DNA from: JBBROS01 sp038229135
Lineage (GTDB): Bacteria; Pseudomonadota; Alphaproteobacteria; Acetobacterales; Acetobacteraceae
Assembly: GCA_038229135.1 (NCBI GenBank)
Contig: JBBROS010000001.1
Span: 1 to 64,000 of the forward strand
DNA: 64,000 nucleotides
Reading direction: 5' to 3'
Below the pieces are notes generated by a model that had not been told where the DNA came from, made no database searches, and saw nothing but the letters and a program-made list of their open reading frames with translations. The number at the start of each line of letters is the position of its first letter. Within the stretch, counting starts at the first letter, position 1. Below, piece after piece: positions 17,218-26,035 of the stretch. A program made the translations under genes and the position numbers.

Positions 17218-17997
17218 ATGTGCCGCTTTCTGGCCTATCAGGGCGAGCCGATCCTGCTCGAGACGCTCGTCACGGCCCCGTGCCACAGCCTAATCCACCA
17301 GTCGCTGCACGCCGAGGAGGGCAAGACCGAGACCAACGGGGATGGCTTCGGCCTCGGCTGGTATGGCGAGCGGGACGTCCCGGGCCTGTATCGGGAGGTC
17401 CGCCCGGCCTGGTCCGACGAGAACCTCCGCAGCATCGCCGCCCAGGTTCGCAGCCGCACCTTCTTCGCCCATGTCCGCGCCGCAACCGGCACCGCCACCA
17501 GCCGCGCGAACTGCCACCCCTTCGCCCATGGCCGCCACCTCTTCATGCACAACGGCCAGATCGGGGGCTGGCAGAAGGTCCGCCGCCGGGTCGAGGCCAT
17601 GATCCCCGATGCGCTCTACCCCGCCCGGTCCGGCACCACGGACAGCGAAGCCCTGTTCCTCGCCGCCATGGCCCGCGGCCTCGAGCACGACCCGGTCGCC
17701 GCCTTCCGCGCCACGCTGGCCGACGTGAAACAGTCCATGCGCGACGCCGGGGTGGCCGAGCCGCTCCGCTTCACCGCGACGCTGACCGACGGCGAGACCC
17801 TCTGGGGCTTCCGCTGGTCCTGCGACGCGAAGCCGCCCACGCTCTACTACAAGCAGGACACCGCCGGCCTGCGCCTGGTCAGCGAACCGATCGACGGCCA
17901 GAAGGAGGGCTGGGTCCCCATCCCCCGCGGCGCCACCCTCGTTGCCCGCGCCGGCGCCGCCGTGGAGCTGGCCGAGCCCGTGCCGCTCGCCGCCTAG
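17218..17997 (+). CDS. Class II glutamine amidotransferase (YafJ/EgtC-like)
   Basis: A 259-residue N-terminal-nucleophile amidohydrolase. Processing of Met1 would expose Cys2 (MCRFLAYQGEP), and NGDGFGLGWYG and the FMHNGQIGG loop line the glutamine site. A GAGGTG ribosome site precedes the ATG. It has no synthetase domain, so it either supplies ammonia to an unknown partner or hydrolyses a gamma-glutamyl compound. No ergothioneine or other partner gene lies next to it. Confidence 0.88.
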   Translation: MCRFLAYQGEPILLETLVTAPCHSLIHQSLHAEEGKTETNGDGFGLGWYGERDVPGLYREVRPAWSDENLRSIAAQVRSRTFFAHVRAATGTATSRANCHPFAHGRHLFMHNGQIGGWQKVRRRVEAMIPDALYPARSGTTDSEALFLAAMARGLEHDPVAAFRATLADVKQSMRDAGVAEPLRFTATLTDGETLWGFRWSCDAKPPTLYYKQDTAGLRLVSEPIDGQKEGWVPIPRGATLVARAGAAVELAEPVPLAA

Positions 17998-18133
17998 CCC
18001 CAAGGCTGGCCCCACGAGCTGGCTTCCGTTGTCATCACCGTCCGTTCGTTAATCTTTCCCGTACGAAATTCGCTACGCTCTGCTATCGTTCCGTCACCCG
18101 GCGCCACGTTCGGGAAAACAGGGAGGAATGGCA

Positions 18134-19162
18134 ATGGATCGAAGGAGCTTCGTGTCCGGGGCAGGCGCGCTCGCGTCGACGCTCGTCAGCGCCGCTGCGT
18201 TTGCAGAAAGCCTGCCCCTGGGAGACCTGCCGGGTACGCGCTATCCGGACCCGCGCCTCGAGTCGCTGGACAAGCGGTTCGGCGCCAAGGTCGGCAACGC
18301 CGCCATCGAACGGATCGCAACCGGGTTCCGCTGGGCCGAGGGTCCCGTCTATTTCCGCGACGGCGGCTACCTGCTGTGGAGCGATATCCCGAACAACCGC
18401 ATCATGCGCTGGCTCGAGGAGGACGGGCACGTCAGCGTCTTCCGCAACCCATCCAACTTCTCGAACGGCAACACGCGCGACCGCCAGGGGCGCCTGCTCA
18501 CCTGCGAGCACGACACGCGCCGGGTCACCCGCACCGAGCCGGATGGCAGCATCTCCGTCCTCGTGGACAGCTACAACGGCAAGAAGCTGAACGCGCCCAA
18601 CGACGTCGTGGTCGCGTCCGACGGCGCCGTCTGGTTCACCGACCCCGGCTACGGCATCCTGGGCAACTATGAGGGCCACAAGGACACCGCGGAGCTGCCG
18701 CCCAGCGTCTATCGGCTCGACCCGCAGACGGGTAAGGCGAAGATGGTCACGGACGGCTTCGACAAGCCGAACGGTCTCGCGTTGTCTCCTGACGAAAAGA
18801 AGCTCTACGTCGTGGACAGCGGCATCACCCATGGAGGCCGGTCCAACATCCGCTCGTTCGACGTGAACGGGGACACGCTGAGCAACGACAAGCTGTTCGC
18901 AGAAGGATTCGCCCCAGGCTTCAGCGACGGCGTCCGCGTGGACACGGACGGCAACGTCTGGTGCAGCATGGGCTGGGCCGACCCGAAGGAAGACGGCGTC
19001 CGCTGCTACGCGCCCGACGGCACCCTCATCGGCAAGATCCACCTGCCCGAGACCTGCGCCAACCTCTGCTTCGGCGGCAAGCGCCGCAACCGGCTGTTCA
19101 TGACGGCAAGCACCTCGGTGTATGCGGTGTACGTCGAAACACAGGGCGCGATGATGCCCTGA
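18134..19162 (+). CDS. SMP-30/gluconolactonase family protein, exported
   Basis: A 342-residue six-bladed propeller lactonase-type protein. The N-terminus MDRRSFVSGAGALAS is a twin-arginine-like signal ending near AFAES, so export in folded form is likely. The propeller motifs FRWAEGPVYF, LNAPNDVVVASDGAVWFTDP and KPNGLALSPDEKKLYVVDS, which carry the metal ligands, are intact. The ATG at 18134 is preferred over 18128 because GGGAGG lies seven bases ahead of it. A possible promoter (TTGTCA at 18029, TAATCT at 18050, spacing 15) precedes it. It probably opens a sugar lactone in the periplasm. Confidence 0.9.
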   Translation: MDRRSFVSGAGALASTLVSAAAFAESLPLGDLPGTRYPDPRLESLDKRFGAKVGNAAIERIATGFRWAEGPVYFRDGGYLLWSDIPNNRIMRWLEEDGHVSVFRNPSNFSNGNTRDRQGRLLTCEHDTRRVTRTEPDGSISVLVDSYNGKKLNAPNDVVVASDGAVWFTDPGYGILGNYEGHKDTAELPPSVYRLDPQTGKAKMVTDGFDKPNGLALSPDEKKLYVVDSGITHGGRSNIRSFDVNGDTLSNDKLFAEGFAPGFSDGVRVDTDGNVWCSMGWADPKEDGVRCYAPDGTLIGKIHLPETCANLCFGGKRRNRLFMTASTSVYAVYVETQGAMMP

Positions 19163-19322
19163 CCTCCGCTCGTGCCGGCTGGCTGCTGTTCACGAACGGC
19201 AGCAACCGGTCTGCTGCGGCAGCCAGACCGGCATCGAGAGTGACCAATTCCGCACCGAGGGACTGGGCGCGCCAGAGATGGCTTGCGTCGCAGGCATATA
19301 GCTGGAGGCGGCTGGTGAGCGC
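19161..19322 (-). pseudogene. C-terminal remnant of a VapC-type PIN-domain toxin
   Basis: Reading leftward from 19322 the frame gives SRLQLYACDASHLWRAQSLG followed by AELVTLDAGLAAAADRLL. This is the typical end of a PIN domain, where the Y.cDA.hLw.A segment holds a conserved acidic residue and ELVTLD the strand after it. A TAG stop (19323-19325) directly precedes it in frame and no start or N-terminal half is found upstream, where the M20 peptidase gene begins. No VapB antitoxin is present. It is therefore a truncated relic. Confidence 0.65.
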
Positions 19323-19345
19323 CTAAGGCAGCCTCGGCGCGGATC

Positions 19346-20725
19346 CTACCCCGCCAAGGCCCCCAGCAACCTCGCATGCGACCGTATCCCATGCACGAAG
19401 CACCGCCACTCGAACTTCTCATTCGGCGAATGCACCTGGTCGTCGTCCAGCCCGAAGCCCATCAAGAGGCTCTCCACGCCCAGCATCCGGTGCAGGCTCT
19501 CCACCACGGGGATGCTGCCGCCGCTGCCGATCAGCACCGCCGGTCGCCCATACTCGTCGGCCAGGGCGCCCCGGGCCGCCTGCACGAAGCGGCTCTGCGC
19601 CGGGATCAGGACGCCCGGCGACGCGCTGAGGACGGCCACCTCCGCCCGGACGCCGGGTCCAACGTGTTCCGCCACGAACGCCCGGAACCCATCCGCCACG
19701 AGCGCCGGGTCCTGTCCCGGCACGAGCCTGAACGACACCTTCGCTCCCGCCTCCGCCGCGATCACCGTCTTGGACCCTGGGCCCTGGTAGCCGCCCCACA
19801 CGCCGTTGATCTCCGCCGTCGGCCGCGCCCAGAGCCGCTCGAGCGCGCCACGCCCCCGCTCCCCCGCCGGCACGCTCCGCCCCACGCCCCCCAGGAACGC
19901 CGCCTCGTCGAACCCGAGGCCCGCCCACTCCGCCGCCTGCGCCGCGTCCACCTCCGCCACCCCGTCGTAGAAGCCCGGCACCTGCACCCGCCCCTCCCCA
20001 TCGTGCAGCGCCGCAAGCAGCCGGGCCAGCGCCTGGATGGGGTTCTGTGCCGAACCGCCGAAGATGCCCGAGTGCAGGTCCTTGTCCGCCGCCCGCACCG
20101 TGACCTGCGTGTAGACGAGGCCCCGCAGGCGCGTCGTCAGCGCCGGGGTGTCGATGTCCCACATGCCCGTGTCGCTGATGATGGCGACATCCGCCTGCAG
20201 CCGCTCCTTCTGCGCCGCGAGGAACGGCTCGAGGTTCGGGCTGCCGATCTCCTCCTCGCCCTCCACCAGCACCGTGGCGCGGATCGGCAGGGTGCCATGC
20301 ACCGCGATCCAGGCCCGCATCGCCTCGAGCCAGAGCATCACCTGGCCCTTGTCGTCCACCGCACCACGCGCGACCACGCGCTTGCCGTGCGGCCCCTCCG
20401 TCAGCTTCGGGTCGAACGGCGCCGCTTGCCAAAGCTCAACGGGCTCGGCCGGCTGCACGTCGTAATGCCCGTAGAACAACACATGCGGCGCACCCGGCCC
20501 GGCCCGGCCGTCATGCGCGAGCACCGCCGGCTGGCCCGCCGTTTCATGAACGCCCGCTTCGAACCCGAGCCCCACGAGCTGCTCCCGCACCCACGCCGCC
20601 GCCGCCCGGCAATCGCCCGCATGCGCCGGCTGCGCGGACACGCTCGGGATCCGCAGCAGCTCGAACCAGCGCTCCCGCGCCGCATCCAGGGTGGAATCGA
20701 TGTGGGAGAGCACGGGCGAGATCAT
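19346..20725 (-). CDS. M20 family dipeptidase (ArgE/DapE/CPG2 superfamily)
   Basis: A 459-residue zinc peptidase. The metal and catalytic motifs are in order: GHYDVQP, GAVDDKGQVMLWLEA, LVEGEEEIGSPNLEPFL and a C-terminal HSPNEKFEW. A dimerisation lid (DLHSGIFGGSAQNPIQAL) is in the middle. The DVQP and SGIFGG variants match the dipeptidase branch rather than ArgE or DapE. The ATG at 20725 was chosen over a TTG two codons earlier. It diverges from a peptide-type binding protein gene by only 46 bases, so both may serve peptide use. Confidence 0.9.
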   Translation of the reverse strand: MISPVLSHIDSTLDAARERWFELLRIPSVSAQPAHAGDCRAAAAWVREQLVGLGFEAGVHETAGQPAVLAHDGRAGPGAPHVLFYGHYDVQPAEPVELWQAAPFDPKLTEGPHGKRVVARGAVDDKGQVMLWLEAMRAWIAVHGTLPIRATVLVEGEEEIGSPNLEPFLAAQKERLQADVAIISDTGMWDIDTPALTTRLRGLVYTQVTVRAADKDLHSGIFGGSAQNPIQALARLLAALHDGEGRVQVPGFYDGVAEVDAAQAAEWAGLGFDEAAFLGGVGRSVPAGERGRGALERLWARPTAEINGVWGGYQGPGSKTVIAAEAGAKVSFRLVPGQDPALVADGFRAFVAEHVGPGVRAEVAVLSASPGVLIPAQSRFVQAARGALADEYGRPAVLIGSGGSIPVVESLHRMLGVESLLMGFGLDDDQVHSPNEKFEWRCFVHGIRSHARLLGALAG

Positions 20726-20771
20726 ACGCAACAGTGTGGCGCAGCCCGAACCGCGTTGCTAGGCTCGCCCG

Positions 20772-22334
20772 ATGATCACACGCCGTACCGCCCTCGCCCT
20801 GCCCCTCGCCGGCCTTCCGCGCCCCGCGATCGCGCAAGCCCCCTCGGTGCTGCGCTTCGTGCCCCAGGGCAACCTCGCCAATCCGGACCCGGTCTGGACC
20901 ACCACCACGCTCGCCCGCAACCACGGCCTGATGATCTGGGACACGCTCTACGCCGTCACCACCGGCCTCGAGCCGAAGCCGCAGATGGTCGAGCGCCACG
21001 AAATAGGCAATGGCGGCCGCACCTGGCGCTTCACGCTCCGCGAGGGACTGCGCTTCCACGATGGCGAGCCCGTCCGCAGCACCGACTGCATCCCCAGCAT
21101 CCAACGCTGGGCCAAGCGCCGCGGCCTCGGCCAGCGCCTGCTCGCGCAGACGGACAGCATGGACGCCATCAGCGACCGCGTGTTCGAGATCAAGATGACC
21201 CGGCCGTATGCGCTCATGGAAACAGCGCTGGCCGACTGGTGCTTCATCATGCCGGCACGGGTCGCGAAGACGAGCCCGTTCGAGCAGATCAACGACTACA
21301 CCGGGAGCGGCCCGTTCCGCTTCGTCCGCGACGAGTGGGTCAGCGGCAGCCGCGCCGTCTATGCGCGCAACCCGGATTACGTGCCCCGGCAGGAGCCGCC
21401 CGACGGCGCCTCGGGCGGCAAGATGGTCCATTTCGACCGTGTCGAGTGGCGCATCGTGCCGGACCAGGCCACCGCCGCCGCCGCAATCCAGGCCAACGAG
21501 GTCGACTGGATCGAGCAGCCTCTGCTCGACCTGCTGCCGACGCTCCGCAAGGCGCGCGGTGTTCGCGTGCTCCGCAACGACAAGGTCGGCGCCATCGCCA
21601 TGGTGGCGGTCAACCACCTGCACCCCCCCTTCGACAACCCGAAGCTCCGCCGCGCCCTGCTACCCGCCATCGACCAGCAGACCTTCATGGAGGCCGCCTA
21701 TGGCGAGGAGCGGGACCTCTATCGCACCGGCGTCGGCATCTTCACCCCCGGCCTGCCCATGGCCAACACCGCCGGGCTCGAGGCGCTGACCAGCCCCCGC
21801 GACCCCGCGTTGGCCAGGAAGCTCGTGGCCGAAAGCGGTTACAAGGGCGAAAAGGTCGTGCTGATGTCGCCGTCCGACTACCCGGACCAGGCCGCCTTCA
21901 GCCAGGTGATCCGCGACGTCATGGTGAAGGCCGGGATCAACGTCGAGTACGTCAGCACCGACTGGGGCACCCTCGTGCAGCGCCGGGCCAGCAAGGAGCC
22001 GCCGGAAAAGGGCGGCTGGTCCATGTTCTGCACCACCTACGAGGGCATGACCGTCGCGAACCCGGCCAGCCACCTTCCCCTCCGCGGCAACGGCCTCGAT
22101 GGCTGGTTCGGCTGGCCCACCGACACCACCATGGAGACGCTCCGCGACCGCTGGTTCGACGCCGCGGACGAGGGTGAGCAGAAGCGCATCTGCCAGACCA
22201 TGCAGGAGCGGGCGATGACGACCGTCCCGTTCTACCCGGTCGGACAGCGCTTCCTGCCCACAGCCGTCCGCGACAGCCTCCAGGACATCGTGGCCGCATC
22301 CTACCCGGTGTTCTGGGGCGTCCGCCGCGTCTGA
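20772..22334 (+). CDS. ABC transporter substrate-binding protein, family 5 (peptide/nickel type)
   Basis: A 520-residue periplasmic binding protein. The signal MITRRTALALPLAGLPRPAIAQ has a twin-arginine-like start. LRFVPQGNLANPDPVWTTTTLA, WRFTLREGLRFHDGEP and TGSGPFRFV are family 5 landmarks. No permease or ATPase gene is next to it, so it is an orphan here; it may use a transporter encoded elsewhere. An inverted repeat CGTGCAA/TTGCACG (22336-22386) with an inner GGGCG/CGCCC hairpin follows the stop. Confidence 0.9.
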   Translation: MITRRTALALPLAGLPRPAIAQAPSVLRFVPQGNLANPDPVWTTTTLARNHGLMIWDTLYAVTTGLEPKPQMVERHEIGNGGRTWRFTLREGLRFHDGEPVRSTDCIPSIQRWAKRRGLGQRLLAQTDSMDAISDRVFEIKMTRPYALMETALADWCFIMPARVAKTSPFEQINDYTGSGPFRFVRDEWVSGSRAVYARNPDYVPRQEPPDGASGGKMVHFDRVEWRIVPDQATAAAAIQANEVDWIEQPLLDLLPTLRKARGVRVLRNDKVGAIAMVAVNHLHPPFDNPKLRRALLPAIDQQTFMEAAYGEERDLYRTGVGIFTPGLPMANTAGLEALTSPRDPALARKLVAESGYKGEKVVLMSPSDYPDQAAFSQVIRDVMVKAGINVEYVSTDWGTLVQRRASKEPPEKGGWSMFCTTYEGMTVANPASHLPLRGNGLDGWFGWPTDTTMETLRDRWFDAADEGEQKRICQTMQERAMTTVPFYPVGQRFLPTAVRDSLQDIVAASYPVFWGVRRV

Positions 22335-22397
22335 TCGTGCAACCGTGAAGGGCGCCGCCCGTTGCAGGCGCGAACACGCTTGCACGGGGCCGCTGAC

Positions 22398-23387
22398 ATG
22401 TTTGCCACCATCTGGACGACGCTGAAGGAAACGCTCGCGGACTACATGGAGGATAACTGCCTCAGCAAGGGGGCGGCGATCGCCTACTACACCATCCTGT
22501 CCATCGGCCCCGTCCTGGTCATCTGCATCGCGATCGCCGGGCTCGTCTTCGGGCAGGAAGCAGCCCAGGGCGCCATGGTGGGCCAGCTCCAGGGCATGAT
22601 GGGCGAGCAGGCGGCCGAAGCCATCCAGACCATGATCAAGAGCGCCTCCAACAAATCCTCGGGCATCCTTGCCACCATCCTCGGCCTCGGCACGCTGCTG
22701 ATCACCGCCAGCGGCGTGTTCGGGGAGATGCAGTCCTCGCTGAACCTGATCTGGAAGGCCGAGCCGAAGGGCGGCATGAGCGCCATCCTCAAGGCGCGCG
22801 CCGCCAGCCTCGGCCTGGTCGCCACCATGGGGTTTTTACTGCTCGTCTCGTTGGTTGCGGGCGCCGGGCTCAAGGCTTTCGGAAGCTACATCAACCAGTT
22901 CCTGCCCGGCGGCGAGTTCATCCTGCAGATCGTCAACCTGCTCATATCGTTCGCCATCGTCACGGCGCTCTTTGCTGCCGTCTACAAGATCCTGCCGGAT
23001 AGGAAGCTCAGCTACCGCGACGTCATCGTCGGCGCAGTCGGCACCGCCTTCCTGTTCACGGTCGGCAAGACGCTGATCGGCCTTTACATCGGCAGCTCCG
23101 CGGTCGCGAGCAGCTACGGCGCGGCCGGCGCGTTCGTCATCGTGCTGCTGTGGATCTACTACTCGTCGCAGATCTTCCTGCTCGGCGCCGAGTTCACGAA
23201 GGTCTGGGCCGCGCACCACGGCAGTGCCGAGGCGTTCAAGGCGCGCAACCCGGAGCCCGAACACCCGAAGGCGCTCAGCACGCCGGTGCAGAAGATCGTC
23301 GCCCATAGCACGGTGCATCGCCGCTTTGGCCTGTTCGAGGCGGCGGCCCTCGGCAGCCTGTTCATGATGTTCCGCCACCGCCGCTAG
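22398..23387 (+). CDS. YihY/BrkB family inner-membrane protein
   Basis: A 329-residue protein with about six membrane helices. Family motifs are present: LSKGAAIAYYTILSIGPVLVI, KILPDRKLSYRDVIVGA and a GAAGAFVIVLLWIYYSSQIFLLGAEFT end segment. The role of the family is unsettled. It was once called ribonuclease BN in error. The start at 22398 is used because the residues just upstream are not family-like; no clear ribosome site is visible. Confidence 0.92.
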   Translation: MFATIWTTLKETLADYMEDNCLSKGAAIAYYTILSIGPVLVICIAIAGLVFGQEAAQGAMVGQLQGMMGEQAAEAIQTMIKSASNKSSGILATILGLGTLLITASGVFGEMQSSLNLIWKAEPKGGMSAILKARAASLGLVATMGFLLLVSLVAGAGLKAFGSYINQFLPGGEFILQIVNLLISFAIVTALFAAVYKILPDRKLSYRDVIVGAVGTAFLFTVGKTLIGLYIGSSAVASSYGAAGAFVIVLLWIYYSSQIFLLGAEFTKVWAAHHGSAEAFKARNPEPEHPKALSTPVQKIVAHSTVHRRFGLFEAAALGSLFMMFRHRR

Positions 23388-23419
23388 CGTTCACGACCCG
23401 GGGCTGCCATACGGGGGAG

Positions 23420-24100
23420 ATGCTTCCGCCCGCTGCAGCTCCGGCCCGCCCCGTCTTCGCGCGGCATGCGGCCAGCCTCCTGCTGCTTCGTGACGGCCCG
23501 CACGGCCCCGAGGTGTTGATGGGCATCCGGGGCGCCGGGCACCGATTCATGCCGAACCGCCTCGTCTTCCCGGGGGGCGCCGTGGACCCCGAGGACCGGA
23601 CCGCACCCGTCGCCGCGGAGCCGAACCCGGACGCGCTCGCCCACCTTGCCCGGGCTGCAAAGCCGCCTCTCGCCCGGGCCCTGGCCCACGCCGCCGCGCG
23701 CGAGCTGCACGAGGAAACCGGCCTGCACCTCGGCATCCCCCCGCGGCTGGACACGCTGCATTACCTCTGCCGCGCCATCACGCCCCCGGCCCAGCCCATC
23801 CGCTTCAATGCCCGCTTCTTCGTGGCCGCGGCCAGCGCCGCCCAGGGGACGCTGGCCGACACGCATGAGCTGCACGAGCTCCGCTGGCACGGTGTGTCCG
23901 ACATGCTGACCCAGGGACTCATGCTCGTCACCCAACATGTGCTGCAACAGCTCGCCCGCTGGCTCGAGCTGCCCGAGGCGGCGCGCGCCAGCCGGGCGCC
24001 GGAGGTGTTCCGCAACCGGAGCTGGAGCACCGACCGCCAGCCTTCCTTGCCAGAACCAACACAGCCCGCGATCATCGCGGCAAAGCGGGAGTCCCAATGA
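23420..24100 (+). CDS. NUDIX hydrolase
   Basis: A 226-residue hydrolase. The Nudix box is AARELHEETGLHLG with the catalytic RE..EE..G pattern, about 80 residues in; the region before it (ASLLLLRDGPHGPEVLMG) matches the large NUDIX branch that includes CoA-diphosphatase-like NUDT19 relatives. The substrate cannot be fixed. Its stop overlaps the panE-like start by 4 bases (ATGA), so the two are coupled. A purine-rich GGGGGAG sits unusually close to the ATG. Confidence 0.88.
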   Translation: MLPPAAAPARPVFARHAASLLLLRDGPHGPEVLMGIRGAGHRFMPNRLVFPGGAVDPEDRTAPVAAEPNPDALAHLARAAKPPLARALAHAAARELHEETGLHLGIPPRLDTLHYLCRAITPPAQPIRFNARFFVAAASAAQGTLADTHELHELRWHGVSDMLTQGLMLVTQHVLQQLARWLELPEAARASRAPEVFRNRSWSTDRQPSLPEPTQPAIIAAKRESQ

Positions 24101-25071
24101 AGATCTGCATCTACGGCGCCGGCGCCATCGGCGGCTACATGGGCGTCCAGCTCGCGCTCGCCGGCATCGACGTCAGCCTCGTCGCCCGCGGCCCCCACCT
24201 CGCCGCCATGCAGGCCAACGGGCTCAAGCTCCAGATCGGCGGCGAGGAACGCACCGCCCGCGTGACCGCCACCGACGACCCGGCCACCCTCGGCCCGCAG
24301 GACTTCGTGGTCATCGCGCTCAAGGCCCATTCCATCCCTGGCGTGGTGGACCGGATGGCGCCGCTGCTCGGACCCGACACCGCCATCGTCACCGCCGTAA
24401 ACGGCATCCCCTACTGGTATTTCCACCACCACGGCGGCGCGCTCCAAGGCAGCACCGTAGACAGCGTGGACCCCGGCGGCGCCCAGTGGCGCGCCTTCGG
24501 CCCCGAGCGCGCCATCGGCTGCATCGTCTATCCCGCGACCGAAGTCGTCGCACCCGGCATCATCGCGCACCAATACGGCGACAAGTTCCCAATCGGCGAG
24601 CCCGACGGCACCACGACGCCCCGCATCACCGCGCTGAGCGAGGCCATGAACGCCGCCGGGCTGCGCGCCCCCATCCAGGACCGCATCCGCGACGAGCTCT
24701 GGCTGAAGCTTTGGGGCAACCTCTCCTTCAACCCCATCAGCGCCCTCACCGGCGCCACGCTCGAGGTCATCACCCAGGACCCGGGCACCCGCGCCGTGTC
24801 CAAGGCCATGATGCTCGAGGGCCAGGCCATCGCCGAAGCCCTCGGGGTCAAGTTCCGCGTCGATGTGGAGCGCCGGATCAACGGCGCAGGCGCGGTCGGC
24901 GCCCACAAGACCTCCATGCTGCAAGACCTGGAGCGCGGCCGCGCCATGGAGATCGATCCGCTGGTCACCGTGGTCCAGGAGCTCGGCCGCAAGCTCGGCA
25001 TGCCGACGCCGACGATCGACACGGTCCTCGCCCTCGTCCAGCAACGCGGCAGGACAGCCGGCACCTACTAG
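24097..25071 (+). CDS. panE: 2-dehydropantoate 2-reductase family protein
   Basis: A 324-residue ketopantoate reductase-type enzyme. The dinucleotide motif IYGAGAIGGYMG starts at residue 4, the catalytic lysine lies in ELWLKLWGNLSFNPISALTG, and a C-terminal helical domain (KTSMLQDLERGRAMEIDPLV) closes the site. It would reduce ketopantoate to pantoate with NADPH. Many genomes carry paralogues acting on other 2-oxo acids, and it is not next to other pan genes here, so the exact substrate is likely but not certain. Confidence 0.87.
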   Translation: MKICIYGAGAIGGYMGVQLALAGIDVSLVARGPHLAAMQANGLKLQIGGEERTARVTATDDPATLGPQDFVVIALKAHSIPGVVDRMAPLLGPDTAIVTAVNGIPYWYFHHHGGALQGSTVDSVDPGGAQWRAFGPERAIGCIVYPATEVVAPGIIAHQYGDKFPIGEPDGTTTPRITALSEAMNAAGLRAPIQDRIRDELWLKLWGNLSFNPISALTGATLEVITQDPGTRAVSKAMMLEGQAIAEALGVKFRVDVERRINGAGAVGAHKTSMLQDLERGRAMEIDPLVTVVQELGRKLGMPTPTIDTVLALVQQRGRTAGTY

Positions 25072-25083
25072 CGCAGGCCTGCC

Positions 25084-25106
25084 CCTCCTCCCCTTGCGGG
25101 AGGAGG
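25084..25106. repeat. Dispersed hairpin family 2, copy 2
   Basis: CCTCCTCCC and GGGAGGAGG arms form a perfect 9-base stem around the conserved CTTGC loop. It starts 13 bases after the panE-like stop and may act as a terminator-like structure between this gene and the DUF2272 gene. Confidence 0.75.
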
Positions 25107-25192
25107 CTGGGAGGAGTTTGACCCCCTGGCGCGAACCCGAGAGTCGCAACACCATCATGAACCCGCCTGTCGAGCTGCACGTTGTTCCCGTG

Positions 25193-25978
25193 ATGCGTCC
25201 CCTCCTCCTCGCTCTCCTCCTGGCCGCCTGCGCCCAGCGGCCCCCCACCGCCTCCGCCCCGCCCCCACCGCCGCCGGACATCCAGGTGCCCGACTACGCG
25301 CGCCGCCCGTTCGAGCCGTTCGGTCACACCAACGCCGTCGCAATCGCCCTCCGCGAGTGGCGCGCGTTCGGCAGCCTGGTCGATGACAACCCGCCAGGCG
25401 TCTTCCCGCCCCCCGGCATCCGCCCCGACCAACAGCCCGGCCTATGGCAGCGCGTTGGCGACTACTGGTGGGGCGGGCAGGACTACGCTGCTCCGGAGAG
25501 CGGCTGGACCGCGCGCTACGACGGCTACGGCAACGCCTACGAGTCCGATGCCCCCGCCTGGTCGGCCGCCTTCATCAGCTACGTCATGCGGAGCGCAGGC
25601 GCCCGGCGCCGCTTCACCTACTCGCCGCTGCACGCCGACTACATCAACGCCGCCGCCCGCCAGGAGGGCGCGCTGGCCGCCGAGCGCCCCGAAACCTACC
25701 CGCCCCAACAGGGTGACCTCATCTGCCTCGGCCGCGGCAACGCCCGCGCGCTCCGCTTCGAGGATCTTCCCGGCCCCCGCTTCCTCGCCCATTGCGACCT
25801 CGTCACCGCCGCCCGCCCGGGCCTGCTCGACGTCGTCGGCGGCAACGTCGGTGCGAGCGTCACCCTCAAGCACGTCCCCACCACCCAGGCCGGCACCCTC
25901 GCCACCGCGGACGGCACCGTCCTCGACCGCCGCTGGCCCTGGTTCGTGGTGCTCCGGGTCAATTACGACGCGCCCTGA
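25193..25978 (+). CDS. DUF2272 domain lipoprotein
   Basis: A 261-residue protein starting MRPLLLALLLAACAQRPP, a clear lipoprotein signal with lipobox LAAC. After a proline-rich linker, the DUF2272 domain covers most of the rest: WWGGQDYAAPESGWTA, SDAPAWSAAFISYVMRSAG, FTYSPLHADYI and PQQGDLICLGR, a pattern resembling CHAP/NlpC-type cell-wall amidase folds with a Ser in place of Cys near PAWSAAF. Its function is unknown; an envelope role is inferred. An earlier in-frame ATG at 25157 would put extra residues before the signal. Confidence 0.85.
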   Translation: MRPLLLALLLAACAQRPPTASAPPPPPPDIQVPDYARRPFEPFGHTNAVAIALREWRAFGSLVDDNPPGVFPPPGIRPDQQPGLWQRVGDYWWGGQDYAAPESGWTARYDGYGNAYESDAPAWSAAFISYVMRSAGARRRFTYSPLHADYINAAARQEGALAAERPETYPPQQGDLICLGRGNARALRFEDLPGPRFLAHCDLVTAARPGLLDVVGGNVGASVTLKHVPTTQAGTLATADGTVLDRRWPWFVVLRVNYDAP

Positions 25979-26035
25979 CCCACTCCCTCTCGCCCCGGGA
26001 AGAAGGCCGGGGCGAGAGGCTCCGGGCACCGGCCC

